Part shown: positions 32,964 to 42,206 of the stretch, in pieces
Layout of the letters: every line of letters begins with the position of its first letter
Position numbering within the stretch: position 1 is the first letter of the stretch
Source of the DNA: Opitutia bacterium
GTDB lineage: Bacteria; Verrucomicrobiota; Verrucomicrobiia; Opitutales; T3Sed10-336
Length of the DNA: 64,000 nt
Assembly: GCA_003566885.1 (NCBI GenBank)
Contig: PXBO01000009.1
Location: forward strand, 1 to 64,000
Direction of reading: 5' to 3'
Notes under the pieces: generated by a model
Seen by the model: the letters and a program-made list of their open reading frames with translations, nothing else
Databases searched by the model: none
Told to the model about the DNA's origin: nothing
Translations under genes and position numbers: made by a program

Positions 32964-35021
32964 TCAATCCCGGACGGGAATCAGGCGAAAGCGGGAACGC
33001 CCGTTATCATCGTACCAGAGGGGGAAATTCGTTCCCCAGACGTTATTGTGCAGATTCCACCAGAGTCCCTTGGCCGGCGCGGCGCGCCGATTATGAAAAC
33101 GTAACAGGTTCGGGTTTCCGAGTGACACAAGCGGACTGTCCAAGGGTTCCAGGTCGATCCGGCCGACCGCCCGTCGTTTCAGGCGGACATGATCGTCCAC
33201 GGCGTGCAACCGGCGGGATCCGTTCGGCACAACGCGAAGGGGATCGATCCAGTCGCCGAGTTTGCGGATCCTGACGCCCTCAGCGGCGATGCCGGAGGGT
33301 GAAAATCCCAGCCACATGGCTTCCGGAATGCGATTGGCGGCCTTTTCAAACCAGGCAAACTCAATATCGAGCGCCGGGTCGTGATCGGAGGTGGAAAGGG
33401 TCAGCACGAAACGTCGCGGGCAGCCAAAATAAATCGCTTCCGCCGGAGCGCTCATTTCGAGGCGGCACTGGAGAGTAGCGCCCCGGGTTCGCCGGTAAAC
33501 GCCTTCCAGGCACGCCTGCCAGTGCCGTGGCCGGCTGATGGTCCTTTCCAGTCCCGGCTTGGTAAAATCCTGTTTCGACCACCAGCGGGTCGTTGTCTTG
33601 TTGCGAACGTAATGGCGCCAAAAGTACGCGTAATCTTCCGACGAATACACGTCGTAACGAAAGCAGGCAATTTCGTTGGACGAAGTCGCCAGGCGAAAGC
33701 CGGTCGGGCGGTGGATGAGGTGTTTGACCGCACCATTGCTTGCGTTGAACCCAATCCGGTATTGTGAATTTTCGAGGATTTCGTCCGGTCCGACCGCTTC
33801 CCAACCGGAGGTCGAACGGGGGGACGGCTGCGGGATCGCCGAACGCAACGCTTCCCGCGCCGCATCGGCCATTGACTTGTCGTTGAGCGAATCGATCGCT
33901 TCTTCGAGATAGGCCCGCTGTTCCGCCCAGGAGGCCTCCATGCGGCGATAGGGCGCCCGGGATCGTTTATCGCGGAAGACTTCGGGTTCGAAGTCCGAGT
34001 CGTAAACCCGGTGGCATCCCGGTTCCGTGCCCAGGCATTTCTTGACGTCCATTCCCCAGGTGTGCTCGGCGACCATGAGCAGCTTTCGGCTGAACCGATC
34101 GAGGTTGGATTCGCGGGGAGAGTGTCGTTGTCCCTCGATCCAGTCACGGCGAAGGCGCATGAGTTGACGGAAGGCGGCTACCTTTGCGGGGTCGCTGCCG
34201 ATACCGTGAATCCAAGTGTCTCCTATCTCGTCCGACACCACCGGGAGTTCCGCTCGGATCGATTCCAGCGTTTCGGCGAACGCGTTCAACGTAGAGCCAA
34301 AGAGCCGGGCGTTTGGATGCCGGGAGCGAAGCGCGTTGTAAACGGCACCGACTTCCTGTGTCGATTGAGGGCCCAGGTTGTCTCCGGTGAAGCAAATGGC
34401 CAGTCCTTCGTCGAGACCCGGGCAAGTCGTGGTTTCGCCGTAGTCGCTCGAGTAGATTACTATGATTTCTTCGCCGCCGGGCGACTGCCACCGAAACACC
34501 GGGGGGACCCGCGGAAGGGGGGATGCGGGATTGACCCCGACATGGAGGAGTTTTACGCCGGCTTCGGCCAGTAGCGGAACGATCGATCGCGTGTGGCCGG
34601 GAACGTCAGTGCATTTGGCGGCCACAGTTCGAAATCCGAAATGCTCGTCCAGACGCTTGCTGAGAGACAAACCATGCCTGAACAGGGAAGCATCGGTCAA
34701 TTCGGAATGGAGCGTGAACGGCAGTGCATGCCAGGCGAGGTCGCCTTGTTCGATAGCGTTTTCCATCAGACGACGTTCCGTCCGTCCTTTCCGCTCCAGA
34801 AACTCCCAGATCAGCCAGGAACCCACGGTCCAAACGAAGCGCTCCGGGCCGCCACGCTCGCGTGTTTCCGCCGCAAGGGTGAGGGCGCGGGGTAAAAAAT
34901 CGTTCAGATAAAGGGATACCACATTTCGGGCCAAGTTGGTGAACCCGACATCGAGGTGCGTTTTGAAGATTACGTGAAGGCGCTTAAGCCCGGTATTGCG
35001 AGGGAGATTCGATTCGGACAT
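32964..35021 (-). CDS. DUF5054/GH38-like hydrolase
   Basis: A 685-residue protein of the DUF5054-type GH38-related group. The start chosen is ATG 35019-35021, which places HVIFKTHLDVGFTNLAR (the metal-site motif) at residues 15-31. An in-frame TTG at 35081 is less likely. Other marks are CTDVPGHTRSIVPLLAEAG, in the position of the catalytic-Asp region of GH38, WQSPGGEEIIVIYSSDYGE, and GDTWIHGIGSDP. There is no signal peptide. It is only distantly similar to the GH38-like enzyme at 26682. It is the last gene of the minus-strand block that begins near 41974, after the ThuA remnant. Substrate is unknown; alpha-mannoside-like bonds are the family expectation. Confidence 0.88.
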   Translation of the reverse strand: MSESNLPRNTGLKRLHVIFKTHLDVGFTNLARNVVSLYLNDFLPRALTLAAETRERGGPERFVWTVGSWLIWEFLERKGRTERRLMENAIEQGDLAWHALPFTLHSELTDASLFRHGLSLSKRLDEHFGFRTVAAKCTDVPGHTRSIVPLLAEAGVKLLHVGVNPASPLPRVPPVFRWQSPGGEEIIVIYSSDYGETTTCPGLDEGLAICFTGDNLGPQSTQEVGAVYNALRSRHPNARLFGSTLNAFAETLESIRAELPVVSDEIGDTWIHGIGSDPAKVAAFRQLMRLRRDWIEGQRHSPRESNLDRFSRKLLMVAEHTWGMDVKKCLGTEPGCHRVYDSDFEPEVFRDKRSRAPYRRMEASWAEQRAYLEEAIDSLNDKSMADAAREALRSAIPQPSPRSTSGWEAVGPDEILENSQYRIGFNASNGAVKHLIHRPTGFRLATSSNEIACFRYDVYSSEDYAYFWRHYVRNKTTTRWWSKQDFTKPGLERTISRPRHWQACLEGVYRRTRGATLQCRLEMSAPAEAIYFGCPRRFVLTLSTSDHDPALDIEFAWFEKAANRIPEAMWLGFSPSGIAAEGVRIRKLGDWIDPLRVVPNGSRRLHAVDDHVRLKRRAVGRIDLEPLDSPLVSLGNPNLLRFHNRRAAPAKGLWWNLHNNVWGTNFPLWYDDNGRSRFRLIPVRD

Positions 35022-35124
35022 GTTTGATGGGGCCGGCCATTTCAGGTTCGACGACGGCCTTGACCTTTTCAAGGATATCAAGAGCGCGTTCGGACCTGAA
35101 GGAGCCGTTCACCCTTACAATAGG

Positions 35125-35489
35125 CTAACGGCTCGATTCGTAGGCCTTCCGGGCCAGTTCCGCCTCATCCGCCTGGCGTTCCGGATTGGGGGTTGCCTCG
35201 GCTTCCAGGTTTCCCAGCGCCCAACCGATTCCTCCCGCCAAGTGTTCCTGGAAGTCGTCGCTCTGCCACACGTCGTCACGATGCCCCAGCGAAGAGTAGA
35301 AAACCCGGCCTTGACCCTCCCCTCGCACCCAGGCAATGGGAACCTGATAGGGTCTCTTTAGTTCGGTCTTTTCCATGTCCAAGTTTACCAGCACCCATTC
35401 ATCGTTTCGTGAGTGTCCGCCCTGGCATGAAACGCCGTCAGCCCAAACAGAAATACTCCGGACAGAATGATTGATTTGCTTAATTTCAT
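35125..35489 (-). pseudogene. Truncated, frame-shifted ThuA-like remnant
   Basis: From ATG 35487-35489 the minus strand encodes a good signal peptide (KLSKSIILSGVFLFGLTAFH, then ARA) but runs into TAA at 35385-35387. In another frame the same DNA goes on with NDEWVLVNLDMEKTEL, PIAWVRGEGQGRVFYSSLGH and HLAGGIGWALGNLEAEA, which is the C-terminal third of a ThuA-like (trehalose-utilisation) domain. A functional protein would be about 250-300 residues in one frame. The simplest reading is an internal deletion that joined the start to the end out of frame. The ThuA frame stays open upstream to 35655, but those residues are antisense-like and overlap the next gene's 3' end. Confidence 0.8.
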
Positions 35490-35549
35490 GGATTGCTTCT
35501 TCCGACTTGGAATGGATGTGAGCGCGGGTTTCGAGCAGAGTATGGACGG

Positions 35550-36485
35550 TCAATCGGTGCCGCCGCGGAAGAACATTCTGTCGTTGCCGCGCGTGGTGAT
35601 GAACTGTTGAACGGGCTCGCCTGCTCCCACGATGAGCTCGCCAATGGGATCCCATTCGGTTTTAGGCGTGTTCATATTCGCCGTGGACACGATCAGGTAA
35701 GGGCGATTATCCTGGGCCGTGAATTGGAGCTCGATCGCTGGATGGGTCGTGGATTCAACGACAGTATCGAAATTGGGAAGAGTCAAGGTGATGGACACGT
35801 TGTCGATGCCAAAGCTCCCAAAGAAGCGGGTCGGATCATCGGGATCCTGGGGATCGCCGTTTTGACCCAGCGCCCAGAAATCGATGCCGTTGGCTTCACT
35901 GGGAATCATGCCTCGCAAGGTAATGGTTCGCCACCCGTTGGCATCCGGCTGTCCGATGATTACCTCGCTGAAATCCCCCGAAGCCGGAATATCGTTCTCG
36001 CCGATAGCTTCGCCGTCCAAGACCAGATCTTGCACGTCCTCGCCAAAGAAGTTGCCGTCCTGATAGAACCGGAGGAAAACGTGGGCGTCGCCGTCGAGTT
36101 CTCCGTTATTGGCGTTATACGGATCGGTAGTCCCGCGGAAGTCGAAACTTACGGTGTAGGGAAGGCCGCCGCTGGTGGAAAAGATTTCGCTCATCCACCA
36201 GGCGGCCGTGTCTTCGGGATCGTCGGTGAAGCGTATCACTTCGCCGAAATACCCGTTGCCGCCTTCCGGTGCCTGAGTGATGTCGTTGCCCCAGCGTTGG
36301 TTGAACGCATTGAACAGCCATCCCGCAGGCGCTCGTTGCGAGTCGAAGGGCCATTCGACATAGTGCTGATTGTCCTCCTGGGATCCGGGTTCGAAATCGG
36401 ATTCGAAAAGCACCTCATCGTTGGCGATCAATGTCATCTGCGCGCCAACGAACATGGCGGCCGTAATCATTATTTCTTTTTTCAT
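35550..36485 (-). CDS. Secreted family-A beta-rich protein with FFRV-type C-terminal domain
   Basis: A 311-residue exported protein of no family I can name. After the signal peptide (MKKEIMITAAMFVGAQMTLIA) a single domain spans about residues 24-234 with the signature steps VLFESDFEPG, APEGGNGYFGEVIRF, YTVSFDFRGTTDP, QPDANGWRTITLRG and FFGSFGIDNVSI. The C-terminal 60 residues (IELQFTAQDNRPYLIVST...IVGAGE...RMFFRGG) form a second module shared with unrelated proteins nearby. The alternating hydrophobic pattern suggests a jelly-roll, and hence carbohydrate binding, which is inference. It lies 29 bases downstream of its closest-looking paralog at 36515, consistent with tandem duplication. Confidence 0.88.
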   Translation of the reverse strand: MKKEIMITAAMFVGAQMTLIANDEVLFESDFEPGSQEDNQHYVEWPFDSQRAPAGWLFNAFNQRWGNDITQAPEGGNGYFGEVIRFTDDPEDTAAWWMSEIFSTSGGLPYTVSFDFRGTTDPYNANNGELDGDAHVFLRFYQDGNFFGEDVQDLVLDGEAIGENDIPASGDFSEVIIGQPDANGWRTITLRGMIPSEANGIDFWALGQNGDPQDPDDPTRFFGSFGIDNVSITLTLPNFDTVVESTTHPAIELQFTAQDNRPYLIVSTANMNTPKTEWDPIGELIVGAGEPVQQFITTRGNDRMFFRGGTD

Positions 36486-36514
36486 TGGTTTTCGGCGTTT
36501 GATGTTTTTGGCGC

Positions 36515-37444
36515 TTATTCGGTCATGGCGCGGAAGAACAACCGATTGTTCTCCTGGGTGGAAAAGGTAGCCCTTTCGGGTTCGCCGGTTCCGATGATTA
36601 CGTCTCCTTCAGGGGACCATTGATCGGTCGCTTGGTTGAGGTCGGTGGTGGACTCCAGGCGATAAAGACCCTCGGGTTCCGTATCGAACTCGATTTCCAC
36701 GGCGACCAACGAACGGGTGGTTGAAGGGAAGTCGATCTGAAATCCGGGTTCCGCAAAGATTTCCACACTATCCAGCCCGAAACTTCCGAAGAAACGGTTT
36801 TCCTCGGCGTCCTCGCCCATCGCCCATACGTCTATGAGAAGGGTTTCCGGAGGTGTGACGCCGGAAAGTGTGATGGTGCGCCAGCCGTTCGCGTCGGGCT
36901 CGCTGACGCTGACCTCATCGAACGCTTCGGAAATCGGAAAGTCTTCGTCTCCGATTACCGCTCCGTCGAGGATAAGTTGCTGTTGGTGCTCGCTCAGGAA
37001 GTCGAACTCGCCCGTCCAGAAGCGCACGTGGAAGCGAGCCTCGCCATCGAGTTCTCCGTTGTTGGCGAATCCGTCGTCCGTGTTGGTGTTGAAGACGAAG
37101 GTGACCGTGTACTCCGTGTTGCCGCCGACGTTCTGTTGATCGGACATCCACCAGGCGAGTTCGTCGTCGTCCCCGGTATCGCGGAAGACTTCGCCGTAAA
37201 AGCCGTTGCTGCCATCGGCGGGCGCGATGTTGTCGAACGTGTTATCCACATCGACCCACCTTTGGCCGAAGACAAGTTCTCTCCACCCTGGAGGAGCGTT
37301 GCCGTCGTCAGCCGGAAACTCCGACCAGGGAGATCCGGCATCGGGATCCGGAGCGAAATCCGAAAAGAAAAGGGTTTCCTGTTGCGCGTGTAGAAGGTGG
37401 CCGCCCAGGACCGCGGCGAGTGCTATGGAGAACGTTATTTTCAT
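36515..37444 (-). CDS. Secreted family-A beta-rich protein, tandem paralog
   Basis: A 309-residue exported protein (signal peptide MKITFSIALAAVLGGHLLHA). The domain at about residues 24-231 has TLFFSDFAPD, DGSNGFYGEVFRD, YTVTFVFNTNTDD, EPDANGWRTITLSG and FFGSFGLDSVEI. The C-terminal module at 247-307 has VEIEFDTEPEGLYRLESTTD, IIGTGEPERATF and RLFFRAMTE. The layout matches the next gene downstream (35550) segment by segment, so the two arose by tandem duplication. It is encoded 41 bases after the family-B protein at 37486 on the same strand, probably in one transcript. Confidence 0.88.
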   Translation of the reverse strand: MKITFSIALAAVLGGHLLHAQQETLFFSDFAPDPDAGSPWSEFPADDGNAPPGWRELVFGQRWVDVDNTFDNIAPADGSNGFYGEVFRDTGDDDELAWWMSDQQNVGGNTEYTVTFVFNTNTDDGFANNGELDGEARFHVRFWTGEFDFLSEHQQQLILDGAVIGDEDFPISEAFDEVSVSEPDANGWRTITLSGVTPPETLLIDVWAMGEDAEENRFFGSFGLDSVEIFAEPGFQIDFPSTTRSLVAVEIEFDTEPEGLYRLESTTDLNQATDQWSPEGDVIIGTGEPERATFSTQENNRLFFRAMTE

Positions 37445-37485
37445 GGCTTTTAAAGGTGTTTCGTCTTGTTAATCGGTTGGGGGGA

Positions 37486-38316
37486 TCAGTTTTTCCTTAC
37501 ACGGAACGGGCCGGGTTCCGCGCGAGACGAGAATTGCCGGCTGATCACTTCGCCGTTTCCGGTGATGATTTCACTTACCGGCACCCAGATGTCTTCGTCC
37601 GGCCGATACGCTTCGATCTGAAACTGTTCTCCCTCGTATCCCGCCGTGTCGAACTCGACGGCATTGACTGGATAAAGGGCGACGGCAACGGGCGTCTCCA
37701 AGGGCGGGACGGGGGTTCTTACGGCGAAATTGTCCCAGTGCGTTTCACCGCTTCCCCAATCGGTAAAAATGTTAACGCTGGTGCGGATGTCGGCAACCTG
37801 AGCTTCCGCAGGGGCCTCAATGTCGGCAACCACATGGCTTTGCCACTCTCCGACCAGGGAGGGATCGATTCCGGTATCTTCCGGATTTCCGGGGACGTCT
37901 ATATTAACCTCGCCAACCCAGTTGCCTCCCTGGTCTTCAAAATCGTCGAAGAAGCGAAACTGGACGAGAACGTTGTCTCCTTCCTGGACCTCTTCGAGGA
38001 ACTTAAAGTAAAACTCGATTGTGAGCGTTTGCGCGCCGGCGGCTGCGGGCCCAAGCGGAAAGGCCTGGCTCCGGAAGTCGGCGTTTCCGGCGATCTCCGT
38101 CGCACCGAGAACAATCTTCCCGGTGTCTTCAATGTAGCCGTCGTCCGGCGATACTTCGACAAACGAGGGCTCCGCTGCGCCCGAAAACCAATCGCCGACG
38201 AATTCGATCGTGGAGTTGGGCGGACCGAGAAACAGCTCGGCCCGCAGGGCCGGAGTGGCGAGGAGGATCAATGCGGCGGCGGCCGCGGTGATGGAAGAGG
38301 GTTTCAGTGTCTTCAT
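37486..38316 (-). CDS. Secreted family-B beta-rich protein with FFRV-type tail
   Basis: A 276-residue exported protein (signal peptide ending LILLATPALRA). Its main domain (about 28-205) has LFLGPPNSTIEF, IEDTGKIVLGATEIAGNADF, LTIEFYFKFLEEVQEGDNVL and VADIRTSVNIFTDWGSGETH followed by WDNFAV. The same series occurs in the PEP-CTERM protein at 42806, but here the tail is the alternative C-terminal module (AVEFDTAGYEGEQFQIEA ... PGPFRVRKN). So one binding-like domain appears with two different anchors. The upstream gap (38317-38421) contains the AT-rich motif GATATAGATATATATG at 38358. Confidence 0.86.
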   Translation of the reverse strand: MKTLKPSSITAAAAALILLATPALRAELFLGPPNSTIEFVGDWFSGAAEPSFVEVSPDDGYIEDTGKIVLGATEIAGNADFRSQAFPLGPAAAGAQTLTIEFYFKFLEEVQEGDNVLVQFRFFDDFEDQGGNWVGEVNIDVPGNPEDTGIDPSLVGEWQSHVVADIEAPAEAQVADIRTSVNIFTDWGSGETHWDNFAVRTPVPPLETPVAVALYPVNAVEFDTAGYEGEQFQIEAYRPDEDIWVPVSEIITGNGEVISRQFSSRAEPGPFRVRKN

Positions 38317-38357
38317 TGTTGGGTTCCTTTGGTTTTTTGGGTTTGGCGGCAGGAGCG

Positions 38358-38377
38358 GATATAGATATATATGTTTA
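38358..38377. promoter_or_regulatory. AT-rich motif upstream of family-B gene
   Basis: GATATAGATATATATGTTTA lies 42 bases before the start codon of the minus-strand gene at 37486-38316. It shares ATATATATGTTT with the palindrome at 42082-42097 and resembles motifs before other hydrolase genes here. It is a candidate internal promoter or regulator site within the minus-strand block. Confidence 0.35.
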
Positions 38378-38421
38378 GAACAATTGTGGTCAAGGGTCTA
38401 ATCTTGCGTCCGGTGATCGAT

Positions 38422-41223
38422 TCAATCGGACCATTTCACGTTGAGACGAAGGAAGCGTCCGGGTACCTCCCCGAGCGGCACGGTGTCCGTGTAGGTTTTT
38501 GTTCCGCTCTGGGTTGATCCGGGAAAAGTGTGAACCGCGGTCCACTCGCCGTCGGGGCGATCGCTGGCTTTGATAGCATAAGTGATTTCCGGAGCTCCGA
38601 TGTGACGAAAGGTCAGGGTCAGAAATCCGTTCCTTTTGCCGAGGGTAACCGGCGGGCCGGCGGGCTCCGTCGGGTCACGTCCCAGGGCGAACTCGATCAG
38701 GTTTTCGACGCCGTCGCCGTCGGGGTCTCCATGGAGAGCGAATTCTCCGCTTTCCTCAGTGGTTCCGAAATGGTGCAGCCTCCATGCGTCCAACCGTGAA
38801 AGGGTGGAAATCCCGTTGGTGACTTTAACATTGTCGATACCGTAGCTACCGGCGAAATTGTCTCTTCCCACAAACCAGAGGTCGAAGGTCCGGGCCCCGT
38901 CGCCAGTGGTGAGGCCTGCGACCTCGATGGTCCGCCAGCCGCGGGCGTCGGGCTCTCCGACCGTCAGTTGGGCGAAGTCGTTGACGCCGTCGAAGCCGGG
39001 GTTGCCGATGGCGCCGGTGGCGTTATGCAGTGCAAGGTTGATATCCGGACCGAGGTAGGCGCCATCCGCGTCCCAGTTGCGGTAGACGAAATCGACATTG
39101 CCTTCGATTTGTCCCTCATGGATCTCCGGATCGGTGCCGGGCTTGAAGTCGAAAGAGACGGTATAGGTCGCATTCCCGTTGGTGGGGAAGCGGCTGGACA
39201 TTTCCCAGGCGTGGCCGCTCTGGCCCGGCTCTCGCCGGACCTCCGCAAAATAGCCGCTGCCGCCTTCCGGACCCCGTTCCGGGTCGTAGGTCCACCGCCG
39301 GATCGGGTACGACGAGTTGCTGTCGCCCGCCCAACCCTGAGGGCGGGCGTCCGGGGAATAGTCCTGTTCGTTGGCTGGATCGAAACCGCTGGAAAGGAAG
39401 GTTTCGGGACTTCCCAGCGGCATGCCGGAGCCGGACGGCAAGCCGTGGATTTCCTCATTGAGACGTTCGGCGTCCGTGCGGTTACGGGCGACGCGGAGAC
39501 GCCAGAGCATTTCTTCGGGGCTGACCACGTTGACCTTTTCGGTGTCCACGGTTTCCACCGTCCGGCGCACCGCCGGAATCCCCTGGTCGGAGTCGGGCCC
39601 GTCCGGACGGGGAAACTGGGACCAGGCATGGACCGAAGCCCAGGCTCCGTCGAACTGGTCGTGGTCCTGGTTCATGAAGCCGGCGACTTCTTCGGGCCCC
39701 CCCGCGTTGGGCGCATTGAGTTCGTGCCAGAGTGCGTAGCGAGGCGTCACGGCGGGCACTTCGCCGCCGCGGCCGTCGTCGATCCAGTAGATTTGTCCCT
39801 GCTTCGCATTGTACGGGGCGAAATCGATGACCAGCATTCCTAACAGGGGACGAATCTCCTCCGCGAAAATCCGCATTGCCTCCTGTGATTCGGAACTGGC
39901 GGTGTCCGCGGCAATAAAGGTCAGAATGTGCGAGCCCGTGCGTTCCATCTGCCGCGCCTTGGTCCGGGCGATTTCCCTGAGGGCTTCCTCCCGTCCCTCT
40001 CGCTCCGAACCGAACAGGTCCGGGTAAAAATATGAGGAAAAATGGACGACCGAGGTGTGTTCGGGTTTGGTGGCGGCGAGCCGGTCGATCACCACCGGCG
40101 CAAAATCGGCGAGGTCGCTTGTGGCGACGGTGAATCCCATCGGGAAATCGCCGTGTTCGGGATGATCCCAGAAAACCCCGTGCGGATTGCCGCTCGGATG
40201 TCCCCAGAATCCCCGGGCGACCCATCCGGTATTGTCGCCGTCGCTCATAAGAAAACTGACCGGAAAGCGATCGTCCTCCCAATCGATCGCGGCGGGATCG
40301 AGCTTCGGCAGTGGGGAGGGGCGATAATGGCGTGTTCCGGCCGACAGGACGGTCACATTGGCCAGCCAGTCGGAAACCGTGTTGATCAGTCCGTAGCGTG
40401 AAGCCTGACCGATATGTTCGAACTCCCCGCCCGCGTTCCATCCGAAGGCCGTACCCGGCAAGGAGGTGTCGAGCATGGCGGCCGCTGTGGTTTCGTCGAC
40501 TCCGTAAGCGATTCGTCCGCGGTGGGCGACCACCATGTCACGCATCCGTTCGACGCGCGCGTCGTTGGCCGGGCTCACAAGGAACAGGAGATCCGGGGCG
40601 AAATCTTCGGCGTATTCCTCCCAGACGTCCTGGTAGTCGAGAGTGCGTGCGTCTGCCAGTTGCGGGAAATCCTCGGGCATCTCGGAGACAAGTTCCTCCT
40701 CGACGATGGCGGCATTGTGTCCGGCGGCCAGCATTGTCGCGATATTAAGGGATTGGTCGAGAGGATCCTCGCCGGGGTCTCCGAGGCGGTAGATGACGTA
40801 ACCTTGAACGTGGCCGCGGTTACGTGTCGCTTGAAAGAGGTCCCAAACGTTTCCGTTTCGGCGGAGAGTGAGCAATCGGGCGTCCAGTCGGGCTGCGGTC
40901 TCGTCGAGCCAATCGCGGTAGTGCGGATCCCGGTCGATCCAGATGAGCGTATCGTCACGGCCCTCATTGACCGCGCGCGCCCAGAGGCCGGCCAGGCCCT
41001 CCGCCAAAATGCGTTCTGAAGGAGAGCCGGGTTGCGGAATGACAATGATATCCGCCGGAGCGGCCTGGGCCGGCCACCAACCGCCTATTGAGTCGTCCGG
41101 GGTCGCGGCGAGGTTTTCATTGGAAAGGAGCGCCGCTACCAGGACCACGCTTCCCAGGCAAATGACGCGTTCGAGCCAACACGCGCCTCCGGAAAGGCGA
41201 AGACGTACCGGCCTAGTTGCCAT
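38422..41223 (-). CDS. GxGYxYP putative hydrolase fused to family-A domain and calcium-loop tail
   Basis: A 933-residue secreted protein. Residues 1-40 hold a signal peptide (LERVICLGSVVLVAALL). Residues 55-590 are the GxGYxYP hydrolase region, with GYVIYRLGDPGEDPLDQSLN, FLMSDGDNTGWV (324-335), HPEHGDFPMGFT, SSYFYPDLFG and SVHAWSQFPRP. Residues about 612-803 are a family-A domain (RGPEGGSGYFAEV, YTVSFDFKPGTDPE, EPDARGWRTIEVAG, AGSYGIDNV). Then come an Asp-rich calcium-type loop (GDPDGDGVENLIEFALGRDP, 832-851) and a C-terminal beta module ending RFLRLNV. The gene's start overlaps the end of the prepilin-like gene by 11 bases, so the two are probably translationally coupled. Confidence 0.9.
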   Translation of the reverse strand: MATRPVRLRLSGGACWLERVICLGSVVLVAALLSNENLAATPDDSIGGWWPAQAAPADIIVIPQPGSPSERILAEGLAGLWARAVNEGRDDTLIWIDRDPHYRDWLDETAARLDARLLTLRRNGNVWDLFQATRNRGHVQGYVIYRLGDPGEDPLDQSLNIATMLAAGHNAAIVEEELVSEMPEDFPQLADARTLDYQDVWEEYAEDFAPDLLFLVSPANDARVERMRDMVVAHRGRIAYGVDETTAAAMLDTSLPGTAFGWNAGGEFEHIGQASRYGLINTVSDWLANVTVLSAGTRHYRPSPLPKLDPAAIDWEDDRFPVSFLMSDGDNTGWVARGFWGHPSGNPHGVFWDHPEHGDFPMGFTVATSDLADFAPVVIDRLAATKPEHTSVVHFSSYFYPDLFGSEREGREEALREIARTKARQMERTGSHILTFIAADTASSESQEAMRIFAEEIRPLLGMLVIDFAPYNAKQGQIYWIDDGRGGEVPAVTPRYALWHELNAPNAGGPEEVAGFMNQDHDQFDGAWASVHAWSQFPRPDGPDSDQGIPAVRRTVETVDTEKVNVVSPEEMLWRLRVARNRTDAERLNEEIHGLPSGSGMPLGSPETFLSSGFDPANEQDYSPDARPQGWAGDSNSSYPIRRWTYDPERGPEGGSGYFAEVRREPGQSGHAWEMSSRFPTNGNATYTVSFDFKPGTDPEIHEGQIEGNVDFVYRNWDADGAYLGPDINLALHNATGAIGNPGFDGVNDFAQLTVGEPDARGWRTIEVAGLTTGDGARTFDLWFVGRDNFAGSYGIDNVKVTNGISTLSRLDAWRLHHFGTTEESGEFALHGDPDGDGVENLIEFALGRDPTEPAGPPVTLGKRNGFLTLTFRHIGAPEITYAIKASDRPDGEWTAVHTFPGSTQSGTKTYTDTVPLGEVPGRFLRLNVKWSD

Positions 41224-41974
41224 AATTCAGGCGCGGCTCGTGTTGAACGGGCGGATTGGTTTCGTTGTCCCAGCGAATGTCCCGCCGGGTCGCATGACCA
41301 TCGGCGAAAACGAAGTTCACGTCTATACCGTCCCTGGGGTGTCCCCATTGGAGCTGCCGGTCGATCGTGGCCTGGTTTCCGTACCACCACCAACCGTTGG
41401 GGGTCCAACTGCCATCGGCGGCGATGCCGAACTGGGACTGGTCCTGAATCTGGGTTATGCGCAACTGATTGGCATCGACTTGCCCCGAGCCTCCGGGGCC
41501 GGAACGGTCGAAGATGAACTCGGCGAAGGTGTAGGAGGCGCCGCGCTCGAACGGATTCTGACGTCCGTGGCCGTGGTTGGCCAGGACGTTTCGATTCAGG
41601 CTCCCGTGCCCGCCGTTGTAATAGAAATTGTAGTTTTGAGGCTCCGGGTCACTGGGACAAATGAAAAGCTCGGGGTCATCGGCGTAATCCAGGAGTTGAA
41701 GCAACGGATGACTGGGCGCCCCGGCGTACATAATTCCAGGGAAACGGTCCTCGTGGTCCGCGGCGAAAGCGTGGAAGGCCATGCCGATCTGACGAAGATT
41801 GCTCAGGCACTTCGCTCCCCGGGCTGAGTCGCGGACGCTGGAAACGACCGGTATGAGGATCGCCGCCAGGATTCCGATGATGGCGATAACGGTCAGCAAC
41901 TCGATCAAGGTAAAGCCTTTCTTTGTCGGGAAGGCGCAGGGCAATTGCTTATGAGTGGGCGATGTCGGTTTCAT
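41213..41974 (-). CDS. Prepilin-like secreted protein (type II/IV pilin N-terminus), copy 1
   Basis: A 253-residue protein whose start at ATG 41972-41974 is preferred over 42076, because the prepilin leader then has normal length. [20 protein letters not shown] gives cleavage after Gly and Glu at +5, as in type IV pilins and type II pseudopilins. The body has CLSNLRQIGMAFHAFAADHE, FICPSDPEP and the C-terminal VNFVFADGHATRRDIRW that marks the large PVC-group family of prepilin-type N-methylation proteins. It begins the minus-strand block and overlaps the GxGYxYP gene by 11 bases. The function of such proteins is unknown; a surface or pseudopilus role is possible. The perfect palindrome at 42082-42097 lies about 110 bases upstream. 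Confidence 0.92.
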   Translation of the reverse strand: MKPTSPTHKQLPCAFPTKKGFTLIELLTVIAIIGILAAILIPVVSSVRDSARGAKCLSNLRQIGMAFHAFAADHEDRFPGIMYAGAPSHPLLQLLDYADDPELFICPSDPEPQNYNFYYNGGHGSLNRNVLANHGHGRQNPFERGASYTFAEFIFDRSGPGGSGQVDANQLRITQIQDQSQFGIAADGSWTPNGWWWYGNQATIDRQLQWGHPRDGIDVNFVFADGHATRRDIRWDNETNPPVQHEPRLNYGN

Positions 41975-42081
41975 TGGCTCTACTTTTCGTTGGTGGTTGA
42001 GTCTGATGTGGCAGTACCGAGTTTTATGAAAACTTATAGATGTACCGAACTTTCCAAATTGGCTCAAAGTCGCCAAAATCT

Positions 42082-42097
42082 AAACATATATATGTTT
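42082..42097. promoter_or_regulatory. Perfect 16-base AT-rich palindrome upstream of prepilin-like gene
   Basis: AAACATATATATGTTT is fully self-complementary and lies 108 bases before the prepilin-like start codon. Related AT-rich sequences sit upstream of other genes of this region, for example ATATATATGTTT at 38366-38377. It could be a regulator-binding site. Confidence 0.4.
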
Positions 42098-42206
42098 CAG
42101 GACAGTGAGAATGTCAAGTCTGATCGAATAAAATTTTTTTGGATCTAGTGTAGCCCGCCGGAAATAATGAAACCTAACGGAAATTCCTGATTCGCGTCCC
42201 TTCCCG

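Noticed and set aside
35490-35655. Upstream extension of the ThuA reading frame
   Set aside because: It overlaps the 3' end of the family-A gene at 35550 and has no ThuA-like residues; treated as chance open frame.
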